A stretch of DNA of 64,000 nt, taken from NCBI GenBank assembly GCA_945863885.1, contig CAMAZY010000003.1:1-64000 (forward strand), given 5' to 3'. The notes below the pieces were generated by a model, which was not told where the DNA came from, did no database searches, and was given only the letters and a program-made list of their open reading frames with translations. This document shows, one piece after another, positions 55,352 through 64,000 of this stretch. The stretch comes from an uncultured Clostridia bacterium. GTDB lineage: Bacteria > Bacillota > Clostridia > Oscillospirales > Acutalibacteraceae. The first letter of the stretch is position 1, and each line of letters opens with the position of its first letter. Both the position numbers and the translations under genes were made by a program.

Positions 55352-55847
55352 TTTCTTCACCACCCTTCATATATTCGTCAAGGATTTTGTCGACCTTATC
55401 CGGGTCAAGCTTTCCATAAACCTCGTCGTTAATCATCATAACGGGAGCAAGTCCGCACGCACCGACACAGCGGCACGAATCAAGGCTGAAGAGCCTGTCC
55501 TCAGTGCATTCACCGTTTTGAATTCCGAGCCGTTCCTCAATTCTTTTAAGCACCTTGTCAGCACCCTTAACGTAGCAAGCCGTTCCGAGACAGACGGAAA
55601 TACGGTACTTGCCCGTCGGCTTAAGACGGAACTGACTGTAAAAGGTGGCAACGCCGTAAACCTCCGAAAGAGAGATCCCGAGCTCTTCGGCAATCGCTTT
55701 CTGAACCTCGAGCGGAAGATAACCAAAGATTCCCTGGGTTTCCTGTAAAACAGGCATCAGACAACCGGGAACTTCCTTGTACTTTTCGATGACTTCTTTG
55801 AACTGTGCAAGCTGTTCAGGTGTTTCACCGATATTGAATGTATACAT
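55341..55847 (-). CDS. hydC: NuoE-like [2Fe-2S] subunit of bifurcating hydrogenase, HydC
   Basis: A 168-residue thioredoxin-fold iron-sulfur protein. The cluster cysteines are C86, C91, C127 and C131 (CLGTAC and CVGAC). It passes electrons between NADH-site flavin and the hydrogenase. First gene of the hydCBA operon, with AAAGGA upstream. The upstream region holds a TATAAT-like -10 box near 55912-55917 but only a weak -35. Confidence 0.94.
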   Translation of the reverse strand: MYTFNIGETPEQLAQFKEVIEKYKEVPGCLMPVLQETQGIFGYLPLEVQKAIAEELGISLSEVYGVATFYSQFRLKPTGKYRISVCLGTACYVKGADKVLKRIEERLGIQNGECTEDRLFSLDSCRCVGACGLAPVMMINDEVYGKLDPDKVDKILDEYMKGGEENDA

Positions 55848-55965
55848 GAGCCAAAAATCCTTTCCATGTAAATTTTGACATAATTACCATTAAATTTTTA
55901 CATATCTATGTGATTATACAGAAAACTTTTCCTAAAATCTACTGTTTTTACCCAAAAAATAAAGC

Positions 55966-56007
55966 TTTAGTCAAATTTACCCATTATTTGCTCGAAAATT
56001 GACTAAA
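55966..56007. promoter_or_regulatory. Long-spaced inverted repeat upstream of hydC
   Basis: TTTAGTCAA (55966-55974) and TTGACTAAA (55999-56007) are perfect inverted 9-mers, 24 bases apart, about 120 bases before the hydC start. They could be a paired operator or a cruciform. They do not match the usual Rex site TTGTTAA. Confidence 0.3.
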
Positions 56008-56075
56008 ATACACAAAAATCTCCTGATTATCGACAGCCAAAGTGAAAACCATTCGTTCAAAAGCCGCTTAGAACA

Positions 56076-56118
56076 ACTAAAAGCCGTATTCTGCAACACG
56101 CAAAACACGGCTTTTTGA
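56076..56118 (-). terminator. Terminator after the 56131-56691 gene
   Basis: A perfect 9-bp stem AAAAGCCGT/ACGGCTTTT (56079-56087 with 56107-56115) with a U-run on the minus strand, just after the stop codon at 56131. Confidence 0.75.
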
Positions 56119-56130
56119 GAAAAAGCAAAT

Positions 56131-56691
56131 TCAGATGAAAAGAGAGAAAATATTCGAGTAATAATAGTAGTCGCCTTCATCAAACAGCTCGTAAAACAGA
56201 TCCGCCCCGAAGAATCCAAACCCGAGCAGCATAAACACAAAGTAAACAATCCATAGAACCATGGTTAATGCGGCAACAATAATTGCGGCGATTGCAAAAT
56301 TTTTCGACTGCTTTCCGGCGTTTTCGGTTATAAAATTTCCGCCGCAAAAACGGCCTTTGTCGTATTCGTTGAACTTCACGATTGCAAGAACAGCAAGCAC
56401 AATCGCAATTATATTGGTGGAGAGTGCCGACAGGATGATCGCAACGATAGGCAATACGTTGGTGTAAACCTTTGAAGGAACGGTCTGCGGCCTGCTGTAC
56501 GGCGTATTATACGGCATACCGTAATTGAAATTCGGCTGTCCGTTTGCGCCTGCGTTTTGCGGCGGTACATGACCGTTCGAATAATTGCTTTGCGGCGGCG
56601 GATTGTCCGAAAAATTGACAAGAGGTGCGCCGCAGTTATTACAAAACTTTGAATTATCGTTATTAAAACAGTTGCATTGATTACAGTACAT
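56131..56691 (-). CDS. Zinc-ribbon, DUF4190-like membrane protein
   Basis: A 186-residue protein. The N-terminal zinc ribbon has CNQC and CNNC (cysteines 3, 6, 17, 20). A Pro/Asn/Gly-rich linker follows (about 25-72). Two main membrane helices come next, with KFNEYDKGRFCGGNF between them. The C terminus is Tyr/Phe-rich. This design is common in Firmicutes and has no known enzyme activity. AAAGGAGG lies before the start. Confidence 0.75.
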   Translation of the reverse strand: MYCNQCNCFNNDNSKFCNNCGAPLVNFSDNPPPQSNYSNGHVPPQNAGANGQPNFNYGMPYNTPYSRPQTVPSKVYTNVLPIVAIILSALSTNIIAIVLAVLAIVKFNEYDKGRFCGGNFITENAGKQSKNFAIAAIIVAALTMVLWIVYFVFMLLGFGFFGADLFYELFDEGDYYYYSNIFSLFI

Positions 56692-56766
56692 CGTTTTAAA
56701 CCTCCTTTTATTTTTATTATATTATTATTTCTGCTTAAAATATAACTTAGCTTTTCATAAAGAGCT

Positions 56767-58212
56767 TTATTCATCGTCAAGCTTCAGAAGCTGTCTGATT
56801 CCCTCTTTTGTCGCAAAACGCTTGTAATGATTGATTAAATCGGGAAGCCGCTTTGCGCCCTTGGGATTCCATTTTTCCCGAAGTGCCATCGTGATACCGG
56901 TTTCGGCAAGCAGCGCTCTCGCCTTTTCCGCTCTTTCCTCGAAGCTTTTATAATTTCTTTTAGCGGCGTTTGTCCAGCCGATTTCGGCAACCGCCATCAT
57001 TCTCGGAAAGCACATAAAGCAAAGCCGGTCAAAATCCTCGACAAACTCCGTCCATATCGGCGTTTCGACACCGATGACGTTGTTTTTTCCCGTTTCGTCA
57101 AGCCCCTCAAGAGCCGGGTCAAAGCGGTAGGTCTTTTCAAGCGGCGTCATGCCGTAGGGATAGTCAAGATAATACGAGAAAAAGTCCTCGACGATGAGCT
57201 TTCCGCCCTCATTCGCCCACTTCTGGCTTCGGTTTTCCTTATCCATCCAGTCGGCAACAATCACGCTTTTATCAAGCAGTCCACTGTTGAGGCTTTCGTT
57301 CCACGCGATGCACTTTTTGCCTTTTTGCGTCATGTGCTCAACAATGCGGTTGACGAAATAGCCCTGAAGCTGTTCGGAATCTTTGAGATGCTCCTCTTTG
57401 ATTCTTTTCTGACAGTCGGGACATTCGTTCCAGCGATCTTTCGGGGCTTCGTCGCCACCGATATGAAAGTATTCATACGGGAAAAGCTCGCTGACCTCGT
57501 CAAGAAGCTTAAAGCAGAACTCAAACGTTTCCTCCCGTCCGGCGCACAGGATATCCTTATGCACGCCCGGTCTTGTTTCCACCGGGATTTCCTTTTTCCG
57601 GCACGACAGCGACGGATAGGACGAGAGAATCGCAATCGTATGACCCGGCAGGTCAATTTCGGGAATCACGTCAATAAACCGTTCCCGGCAGTATTCCACG
57701 ATTTCACGGATTTGTGCTTTCGTATAATAACCGCCGTACCGGTCGGTATTCGTCGAGCCGAAGCCGTGACCGTTGCGCCATGAGCCGTGGGCATTCAGCT
57801 GCGGAAATTCCTCGCTTTCAATACGGAAACCCTGGTCATCGCAAAGGTGCCAATGAAAAACATTGAACTTGAAAAGAGCGGCGGCGTCAATGTATGTCTT
57901 GATTTCGTCAATCGTCTGCATATGACGGGAAGAATCAATCATAAACGCACGGTAAGGGTATCTCGGTTTATCCTTTATCAAAAGGCACGGTACGGTTTCT
58001 TTCAGAAACGACAGCTGTTTTAAGGTCTGCTTGCCGTAAAAGAAGCCCTTTTCGCCCTTTGCGGAAACAAGGATTTTTTCTTTCGTAATTTCAAGATGAT
58101 ATTCCTCGTCTTCGAGTGCGTCATTCTTTTCGAACGTGACGTCTTTTTGGCTGTACGGTCTTTCTCCCCCGGTAACAGCAAGATAATTCGGTTTCGGTAT
58201 TACGTTAATCAT
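56767..58212 (-). CDS. Beta-N-acetylhexosaminidase, GH20
   Basis: A 481-residue cytosolic enzyme without a signal peptide. An N-terminal GH20b-like domain (to about 85) precedes the TIM barrel. The catalytic pair is Asp254-Glu255 in HIGGDEAPKDRW, with substrate-assisted hydrolysis of terminal N-acetylhexosamine. The motif FNVFHWHLCDDQGFRIE is also family-typical. It could trim host glycans or peptidoglycan fragments. The start is at 58212, with GGAGG upstream, behind a promoter at 58265-58293. Confidence 0.92.
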   Translation of the reverse strand: MINVIPKPNYLAVTGGERPYSQKDVTFEKNDALEDEEYHLEITKEKILVSAKGEKGFFYGKQTLKQLSFLKETVPCLLIKDKPRYPYRAFMIDSSRHMQTIDEIKTYIDAAALFKFNVFHWHLCDDQGFRIESEEFPQLNAHGSWRNGHGFGSTNTDRYGGYYTKAQIREIVEYCRERFIDVIPEIDLPGHTIAILSSYPSLSCRKKEIPVETRPGVHKDILCAGREETFEFCFKLLDEVSELFPYEYFHIGGDEAPKDRWNECPDCQKRIKEEHLKDSEQLQGYFVNRIVEHMTQKGKKCIAWNESLNSGLLDKSVIVADWMDKENRSQKWANEGGKLIVEDFFSYYLDYPYGMTPLEKTYRFDPALEGLDETGKNNVIGVETPIWTEFVEDFDRLCFMCFPRMMAVAEIGWTNAAKRNYKSFEERAEKARALLAETGITMALREKWNPKGAKRLPDLINHYKRFATKEGIRQLLKLDDE

Positions 58213-58264
58213 ATCTTCCTCCGTGTATTCTCCATTTTTGCGGACAGTTGATGTCTGTTGTTTT

Positions 58265-58293
58265 ATTATATATCACGGCGACATTCTTTGCAA
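58265..58293 (-). promoter_or_regulatory. Promoter of the GH20 gene
   Basis: TTGCAA (58288-58293), 17 bases, TATAAT (58265-58270) on the minus strand. Confidence 0.7.
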
Positions 58294-58351
58294 CTGAAAA
58301 GCATATTTATTTTGCGCCCGATAATAAAATGAAACAAAAGGGCGTGAAAGT

Positions 58352-59278
58352 ATGCAGAATTTTGCCGGACTTCTTCTCGGAATCGGACTGTTTCTTTTCG
58401 GAATCGAAATGATGCAGGAAACCGCCGAAAGTCTTTACAGCGAAAAAATGAAAAACGTAATCGGCTCGCTTACGGGAAGCCGGATAAAAGCCGCCCTCAC
58501 GGGTGCGGCGGTCACGGGTGTGATTCAAAGCTCATGCGCCACAACAGTCATGACCTTAGGGTTTATTGCCTCAGGAATGATGACGCTTGAAAGTGCTGTC
58601 GGGGTCATTATGGGGGCGAACATCGGCACAACGGTCACAAGCCTTTTGCTAAGCTTTCATATTTCATCGCTCGCTCCCTTTGCGGTCTTTCTCGGTGCGT
58701 TTATCCGCCTGTTTTCCAAAAGCGGAAAATCACGGATAGTTTCGATTTTTCTCGTTGCGTTCGGGCTGATGTTCGGCTCGATGAGCATTATGGAAAGCTC
58801 GATGAACCATTTTTCGGGCGACGTCGGACGGCTTATCGGGGACGGACTCGGGAAAGGAAAAAGCCTTATACTCGGCTTTCTTGTCACCGCCGTCATGCAA
58901 AGCTCTTCGGCGACGGTAGGCATCTTACAGACAGCGGCAAAAGCCGGCCTTGTCACAACGGCGGATGCGGTTTTCATGATTTTCGGTCAGAATATCGGTG
59001 CAGTCGTGCCGACGCTGTTGGCGTCCTTAGGCTCGGACAAAAAAGGAAAGCAGGCGGCGGTCATTCATCTTCTTTTCAATCTCATCGGCACTGCCTTGTT
59101 CGTCCTCATTTCGCTTTTCACGCCGTACTGCGGTCTGCTTGATAAAATCGCCGACCCGAAAATGCGCATCAGCACGGCGCATATTGTTTTCAATGTTGTT
59201 TCGACCTTTGTTCTGCTTCCGTTTTCGAAAGTGCTCGTCAGCATATCCGACAAGGCGGTGAGCCGGAATTCACCTTGA
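58352..59278 (+). CDS. Na/Pi cotransporter family protein, NptA/YjbB type
   Basis: A 308-residue membrane protein with about eight hydrophobic segments. The two inverted family repeats are seen as QSSCATTVMTLGFI and QSSSATVGILQTAA, each followed by MGANIGTTVTSLL or FGQNIGAVVPTLL. This matches sodium-dependent phosphate transporters. The C-terminal PhoU-like domain of many homologues is missing. A Gly-rich ribosome binding site (AAGGGCGTG) precedes the ATG. No terminator is seen before gltB. Confidence 0.88.
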   Translation: MQNFAGLLLGIGLFLFGIEMMQETAESLYSEKMKNVIGSLTGSRIKAALTGAAVTGVIQSSCATTVMTLGFIASGMMTLESAVGVIMGANIGTTVTSLLLSFHISSLAPFAVFLGAFIRLFSKSGKSRIVSIFLVAFGLMFGSMSIMESSMNHFSGDVGRLIGDGLGKGKSLILGFLVTAVMQSSSATVGILQTAAKAGLVTTADAVFMIFGQNIGAVVPTLLASLGSDKKGKQAAVIHLLFNLIGTALFVLISLFTPYCGLLDKIADPKMRISTAHIVFNVVSTFVLLPFSKVLVSISDKAVSRNSP

Positions 59279-59338
59279 ATTTTGTGTAAAATCAACAACG
59301 AAAACGACGAAAAATATAGAAATTCACCATATTCTCGA

Positions 59339-59367
59339 TTGACAAACCGGGAAAAATCATGTACTAT
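59339..59367 (+). promoter_or_regulatory. Promoter of gltB
   Basis: A perfect TTGACA (59339-59344), 17 bases, TACTAT (59362-59367). Transcription should begin at about 59374. Confidence 0.75.
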
Positions 59368-59380
59368 ACTATTGAAAAGC

Positions 59381-59419
59381 AAAGGCGCTTTCTCGTAAGG
59401 AGAATTGCGCCCTTTTTTT
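59381..59419 (+). terminator. Attenuator-like terminator in the gltB leader
   Basis: GGCGC (59384-59388) and GCGCC (59407-59411) pair, with inner TTCTC/GAGAA pairs, and a run of seven U follows (59413-59419). It begins about ten bases after the predicted transcription start and ends 45 bases before the gltB ATG. A terminator here needs some form of readthrough control. Confidence 0.55.
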
Positions 59420-59463
59420 ATTTATGTACAGCAGACGCTCCGTTTGCTGTCGGAGGTGACTAT

Positions 59464-62400
59464 ATGGAAAGAATACAAAAAGGTCTTTATGACAGCGCCT
59501 TTGAGCATGATGCGTGCGGTATCGGTGCCGTCATCAGCATCGACGGAACAAAAAGCCATAAGGTTGTGGACGATGCGCTGAAAATCGTCGAAAAGCTCGA
59601 ACACAGAGCCGGCAAGGACGCCACGGGCGAAACCGGTGACGGCGTCGGTATCCTGCTTCAGATTTCGCACAGGTTTTTCTCCCGTGTTGCGAAAGAAAAA
59701 GGCATTGACATCGGGAAAGAAAGAGAATACGCCGTCGGTATGTTCTTTTTCCCTGAGCAAACGCTTGCAAGGAATCAGGCAAAAAAGCTTTTCGAGGTTG
59801 TCGCAAGACGTGAGGGCTTAGAGCTTCTTTTCTGGCGTACTGTACCCGTCTGCACCGAGGTGCTCGGCGAAAAAGCAAAAAGCTGTATGCCGTACATTGA
59901 GCAGGTTTTCATCAAAAAGCCCGAAAGCTGTAAAACCGACCTCGATTTTGAAAGAAAGCTTTATATCGCACGGCGTGTTTTTGAACAGAGTACGGATAAC
60001 ATCTACATTCCGTCGCTTTCATGCCGGACGATTGTTTACAAGGGTATGTTCCTTGTGCATCAGCTTCGCTCGTTTTACGCCGACCTGCAAAGCGAGGACT
60101 ATGTTTCGGCGATTGCTCTTGTACATTCCCGTTTTTCGACCAACACCAACCCGAGCTGGGAGAGGGCGCACCCGAACCGCTACATTCTTCATAACGGCGA
60201 AATCAACACTATCCGAGGCAACATCGACCGTATGCTCTCCCGTGAGGAAACGATGGACTCGCCGCTTTTGCGGGACGACATGGACAAGGTTCTTCCCGTT
60301 GTCGATACGTCCGGTTCGGACTCGTCGATGCTTGACAACACGATTGAATTTCTTGTCATGAACGGGATGCCGCTTCCGCTTGCGATGATGATTGTCATTC
60401 CCGAGCCGTGGCGCAACGTCAAGAACATGAGCGTCGAAAAGCGTGCGTTTTATGAATATTACTCGACCATGATGGAGCCGTGGGACGGCCCTGCCGCGAT
60501 TCTTTTCTCCGACGGCGACGTTGTCGGTGCCACGCTTGACCGAAACGGGCTTCGTCCGTCACGGTATTATATCACCTCGGACGGCTATCTTGTGCTGTCG
60601 AGTGAGGTCGGTGTGCTCGACTTTGACGAAAGCAAGGTCATCAGAAAATCCCGCCTTGAGCCGGGCAAAATGCTTCTTGTTGACACCAAGCAAAAGCGGG
60701 TCATCGACGACGAGGAGCTTAAGCAGTATTTTGCAAGCCGTGAGCCGTACGGCGAATGGGTGGACGCAAACCTCGTTCACTTAAGTGAGCTTCCGATTCC
60801 GAACATCAAGGCACACACGCATACGCAAGCCGAACGTGACCTTTTATATAAAGCCTTCGGCTACACCTACGAGGACGTCAAAACCACCATTTTACCGATG
60901 GCGAAAAACGGAATCGAGCAGACCGCCGCCATGGGCGTTGATATTCCGCTTGCCGTCCTTTCCGACAAGCATCAGCCGCTGTTCAACTATTTCAAACAGA
61001 TTTTTGCTCAGGTTACGAACCCCCCGATTGACGCTATCCGTGAAGAAATCATCACCGACACCTGCGTCTACATCGGCTCGGACGGTAATCTTCTCGAAGA
61101 AAAGGCGGAAAACTGCTGTGTGCTTCAGATCAAGCACCCGATTTTAACCAACATTGATATGCTCAAAATCCGCTCGATGGACAAGCCCGGCTTCAAGGTC
61201 TGCACGATCCCGTTGCTCTACTACATCAGCACACCGCTTGAAAGAGCCCTTGACCAGCTTTTCGTTGCGGTCGACAGAGCGTATAAAAACGGCAACAACA
61301 TCATCATTCTTTCGGACAAGGGCGTAGACGAAAACCACGTTGCGATTCCGAGTCTGCTTGCCGTTTCGGCGGTTGAAAATCATCTGATCCGCACGAAAAA
61401 ACGTACCGCCGTTTCCATCATCATCGAAACCGGCGAGCCGAGAAGCGTTCACCACTTCGCTACCCTCTTAGGCTTCGGTGCAAGAGCGGTCTGTCCGTAT
61501 CTGGCTTTTGAAAGCATTGAGGAGCTGATTAACATCGGTATGCTCGATAAAGACCTGAGCGTCGCCGTGGACGATTACTGCAAGGCGGTGCTTCACGGTA
61601 TCGTCAAGATTGCCTCCAAAATGGGCATTTCGACCTTGCAGTCCTATCAGTCGGCGCAGATTTTCGAGGTCATCGGCATCGAAAAGAGCGTCATTGACAA
61701 GTATTTTGCGAATACAACAAGCCGTGTCGGCGGAATCGGTCTTGCCGAAATCGACGAGGGCGTCAAGTGGCGTCATTCCCACGCCTTTGACCCGCTCGGC
61801 TTAGGCATCGACATCACGCTTGATTCAAGCGGCGACCATAAGCTTCGTTCGGGCAACGACAAGGACGACCACCTGTACAGCCCCGAAACGATTGTCACGC
61901 TTCAACGGGCGACAAGAGAAGGCGACTATGAGCGTTTTCTTGAATATACAAGGCTTGTTGACTCCGACGTTCCGCATACGCTTCGAGGACTATTGGACTT
62001 CAAATTCGACGAAAACGGTGGGATTCCGCTTGACGAGGTCGAAAAAGAGGAAAGCATCGTCAAACGCTTCAAGACGGGTGCCATGTCCTACGGCTCGATT
62101 TCGCAGGAGGCGCACGAGTGCTTAGCCCGGGCAATGAACGAAATCGGCGGAAAATCGAACTCCGGCGAGGGCGGCGAATTACCGGCAAGGCTCAAATCCG
62201 ACTGTTGCAGCGCCATTAAGCAGGTCGCTTCCGGTCGCTTCGGTGTGACGAGCGAATATCTTAACAGCGCAAAGGAAATTCAAATCAAAATGGCGCAGGG
62301 CGCAAAGCCCGGCGAGGGCGGTCATCTTCCCGGCAAAAAGGTTTATCCGTGGATTGCCAAAACAAGATATTCGACCCCGGGCGTATCACTGATTTCTCCC

Positions 62401-63984
62401 CCGCCCCATCATGATATTTATTCTATCGAGGACTTGGCACAGCTTATTTACGACTTAAAGAACGCCAACCGTGACGCAAGAATTTCGGTCAAACTTGTTT
62501 CCGAATGCGGCGTCGGTACGATTGCCGCCGGTGTTGCCAAAGCCGGCGCACAGGTTGTCCTCATCTCCGGCTACGACGGCGGAACGGGCGCCGCTCCGAA
62601 AAGCTCGATTCACAACGCCGGACTTCCGTGGGAATTGGGCGTTGCGGAAACGCATCAGACACTGATCCAGAACGGACTTCGCTCCCGTGTTATCATCGAA
62701 ACCGACGGCAAGCTGATGACAGGCCGTGACGTGGCAATCGCCGCGATGCTCGGAGCCGAGGAATTCGGCTTTGCGACTGCTCCGCTTATCTGCATGGGCT
62801 GTATGATGATGAGAGTGTGTAACCTCGACACCTGCCCGGTCGGTATTGCGACACAAAACCCCGAGCTTCGCAAACGCTTCAAGGGCAAAAAGGAATATGT
62901 TGTCAACTTCATGTACTTTATCGCCCGTCAGCTTCGTGAAATCATGGCAAAGCTCGGCGTTCGTACGGTCGACGAGCTTGTCGGCAGAAGCGACTTACTG
63001 AAAGTCCGTGACAAAATGATTACCTCCCGTGCGTCCAAGGTTGATATGTCGGCGATTATCAACAATCCCTTTGAGGACAAAGCACAGCTTCATTTTAATC
63101 CCAAGGACGTATTTGACTTCAAGCTTGACGAAACGCTTGACGTAAAGGTGCTTCTTCCGGCTCTCGAACCGCATTTCAAAAAGAAAGAAAAGGCTTCGGT
63201 CAGCACCGAAATTACGAGCACCAACCGTACCGCCGGTACGATTTTGGGTTCGGAAATCACCAAACGGTTCGGCAACACGCTTCCCGAGGACACCTACACC
63301 GTCTCATTCAAAGGCGGAGCCGGTCAGTCGTTCGGCGCGTTCATTCCGAAAGGACTCACGTTACGGGTTGAGGGCGACAGCAACGACTATTTCGGAAAAG
63401 GTCTTTCCGGCGGTAAAATTGCGATTTATCCGCCGAAAAACGCCGTATTCAAGCCCGAAGAAAATATCATCATCGGTAACGTTGCTCTTTACGGCGCCAC
63501 GGCAGGCAGCGCTTTTGTTGCCGGTATCGCCGGTGAACGCTTCTGTGTAAGAAATTCGGGTGCAACGGCGGTTGTTGAGGGTGTCGGCGATCACGGCTGC
63601 GAATACATGACGGGCGGCATGGTTGTTATCCTCGGCGAAACCGGCAAAAACTTTGCCGCCGGTATGAGCGGCGGTATTGCGTATGTTCTTGACGAAAAGC
63701 ACGACCTTTATTTAAAGGTCAACAAGGATATGATCACCATGCAGCTCCTTAAAGAAAAATACGAATTTGAGGAGCTTTTCGACCTGATTTCCCGTCACTA
63801 TAAGGAAACCAAGTCCCCGAAAGCAAAACGGATTCTCGACGACTTCGACTTTTACAAAACGCAGTTCAAGAAAATCGTTCCCGTCGACTACGCAAAAATG
63901 CTTCAGTCCATCTCCGTCATGGAGGAAAAGGGCATGAGCCGTGAGCAGGCGGAAATCGAAGCGTTTTATTCAAGCATAAAGTAA
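59464..63984 (+). CDS. gltB: Glutamate synthase (GOGAT) large subunit
   Basis: A 1506-residue enzyme that makes glutamate from glutamine and 2-oxoglutarate. The glutaminase domain has the N-terminal nucleophile Cys18 in DACGIG after a short propeptide. A central domain follows. The FMN and synthase domain contains GAMSYGSISQEAH and the [3Fe-4S] ligands Cys1113, Cys1119 and Cys1124 (CMMMRVCNLDTC). The C-terminal GXGXG beta-helix completes it. I chose the ATG at 59464, with GGAGG upstream; the longer frame runs into the leader. The next gene starts 13 bases after the stop codon. Confidence 0.96.
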   Translation: MERIQKGLYDSAFEHDACGIGAVISIDGTKSHKVVDDALKIVEKLEHRAGKDATGETGDGVGILLQISHRFFSRVAKEKGIDIGKEREYAVGMFFFPEQTLARNQAKKLFEVVARREGLELLFWRTVPVCTEVLGEKAKSCMPYIEQVFIKKPESCKTDLDFERKLYIARRVFEQSTDNIYIPSLSCRTIVYKGMFLVHQLRSFYADLQSEDYVSAIALVHSRFSTNTNPSWERAHPNRYILHNGEINTIRGNIDRMLSREETMDSPLLRDDMDKVLPVVDTSGSDSSMLDNTIEFLVMNGMPLPLAMMIVIPEPWRNVKNMSVEKRAFYEYYSTMMEPWDGPAAILFSDGDVVGATLDRNGLRPSRYYITSDGYLVLSSEVGVLDFDESKVIRKSRLEPGKMLLVDTKQKRVIDDEELKQYFASREPYGEWVDANLVHLSELPIPNIKAHTHTQAERDLLYKAFGYTYEDVKTTILPMAKNGIEQTAAMGVDIPLAVLSDKHQPLFNYFKQIFAQVTNPPIDAIREEIITDTCVYIGSDGNLLEEKAENCCVLQIKHPILTNIDMLKIRSMDKPGFKVCTIPLLYYISTPLERALDQLFVAVDRAYKNGNNIIILSDKGVDENHVAIPSLLAVSAVENHLIRTKKRTAVSIIIETGEPRSVHHFATLLGFGARAVCPYLAFESIEELINIGMLDKDLSVAVDDYCKAVLHGIVKIASKMGISTLQSYQSAQIFEVIGIEKSVIDKYFANTTSRVGGIGLAEIDEGVKWRHSHAFDPLGLGIDITLDSSGDHKLRSGNDKDDHLYSPETIVTLQRATREGDYERFLEYTRLVDSDVPHTLRGLLDFKFDENGGIPLDEVEKEESIVKRFKTGAMSYGSISQEAHECLARAMNEIGGKSNSGEGGELPARLKSDCCSAIKQVASGRFGVTSEYLNSAKEIQIKMAQGAKPGEGGHLPGKKVYPWIAKTRYSTPGVSLISPPPHHDIYSIEDLAQLIYDLKNANRDARISVKLVSECGVGTIAAGVAKAGAQVVLISGYDGGTGAAPKSSIHNAGLPWELGVAETHQTLIQNGLRSRVIIETDGKLMTGRDVAIAAMLGAEEFGFATAPLICMGCMMMRVCNLDTCPVGIATQNPELRKRFKGKKEYVVNFMYFIARQLREIMAKLGVRTVDELVGRSDLLKVRDKMITSRASKVDMSAIINNPFEDKAQLHFNPKDVFDFKLDETLDVKVLLPALEPHFKKKEKASVSTEITSTNRTAGTILGSEITKRFGNTLPEDTYTVSFKGGAGQSFGAFIPKGLTLRVEGDSNDYFGKGLSGGKIAIYPPKNAVFKPEENIIIGNVALYGATAGSAFVAGIAGERFCVRNSGATAVVEGVGDHGCEYMTGGMVVILGETGKNFAAGMSGGIAYVLDEKHDLYLKVNKDMITMQLLKEKYEFEELFDLISRHYKETKSPKAKRILDDFDFYKTQFKKIVPVDYAKMLQSISVMEEKGMSREQAEIEAFYSSIK

Positions 63985-63996
63985 GGAGGCACAAAA

Positions 63997-64000
63997 ATGG
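63997..64000 (+). CDS. Start of the next gene, cut by the right edge; probably gltD
   Basis: GGAGG lies eight bases before an ATG at 63997-63999, and only one more base is visible. A GOGAT small subunit is the usual next gene, but this rests on position only. Confidence 0.4.

Noticed and set aside
55977..56249. A 90-residue minus-strand frame after the zinc-ribbon gene
   Set aside because: It overlaps the 3' end of a better-supported gene and its terminator.

Overview
This window looks like chromosomal DNA of an anaerobic, spore-forming, low-to-mid GC Firmicute of the class Clostridia, most likely a gut member of the Oscillospirales/Ruminococcaceae group. The evidence is a set of co-occurring genes: a trimeric electron-bifurcating-type [FeFe] hydrogenase (51729-55847), SpoIID, a paired DnaD/DnaC primosome module, the Clostridia-type order ylxM-ffh-rpsP-khpA, groESL behind a perfect CIRCE operator, strong AGGAGG ribosome binding sites, and many TTGACA/TATAAT promoters with 17-bp spacers. 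The species assignment is inference only. No phage, insertion sequence or CRISPR array was seen.

Layout. 1-3180: an old-yellow-enzyme flavoprotein with a short-chain dehydrogenase. 3400-5250: an accessory patch with two orphan genes either side of a 163-bp array of tandem small hairpins, followed by repeat-like DNA without genes and a tRNA-Thr(CGU). 5320-9000: dnaC and dnaD transcribed behind a teichoic-acid-type ABC exporter. 9160-15620: a phosphopantetheinyl transferase, then an operon of citrate synthase, a membrane protein, an AEC carrier, lgt, folD and a broken pspC-like gene. 15743-16750: spoIID. 16809-19950: a SsuABC/TauABC-like importer behind a Crp/Fnr-family gene whose promoter carries a putative operator at the transcription start. 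20019-22420: a zinc-ribbon membrane protein coupled to a GPH sugar symporter. 22584-24361: comM and a small gene. 24434-29550: trkA-trkH, a second GPH symporter and a YhhN-family protein. 29801-32206: a GH31 glycosidase. 32266-39820: a secreted subtilase, a third GPH symporter, an ABC exporter pair and rmlA in one run. 39904-42240: ylxM-ffh-rpsP-khpA. 42387-44380: a frameshifted BspA-like leucine-rich-repeat surface protein. 44521-46560: groESL. 46636-48225: a penicillin-binding transpeptidase. 48305-49974: a chain of very small unknown genes and a frameshifted phosphatase-like gene. 50118-51590: a TagF-like polymerase. 51729-55847: hydCBA. 56131-59278: a zinc-ribbon membrane protein, a GH20 hexosaminidase and a Na/Pi-type transporter. 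59339-64000: gltB behind a leader with an apparent attenuator, and the first bases of the next gene, probably gltD.

How the parts fit. Carbohydrate import (three GPH symporters), glycan trimming (GH31, GH20), NADH/ferredoxin-linked hydrogen metabolism and GOGAT nitrogen assimilation fit a saccharolytic fermenter. TagGH-like export genes, a TagF-like transferase and a nucleotidylyltransferase suggest a cell-wall glycopolymer.

Most unusual signals: the tandem-hairpin array, the compact chain of tiny overlapping genes, the gltB leader hairpin, and three genes broken by apparent frame lesions (pspC-like, BspA-like, phosphatase-like). Those breaks could be biological or assembly errors and should be checked against raw reads.
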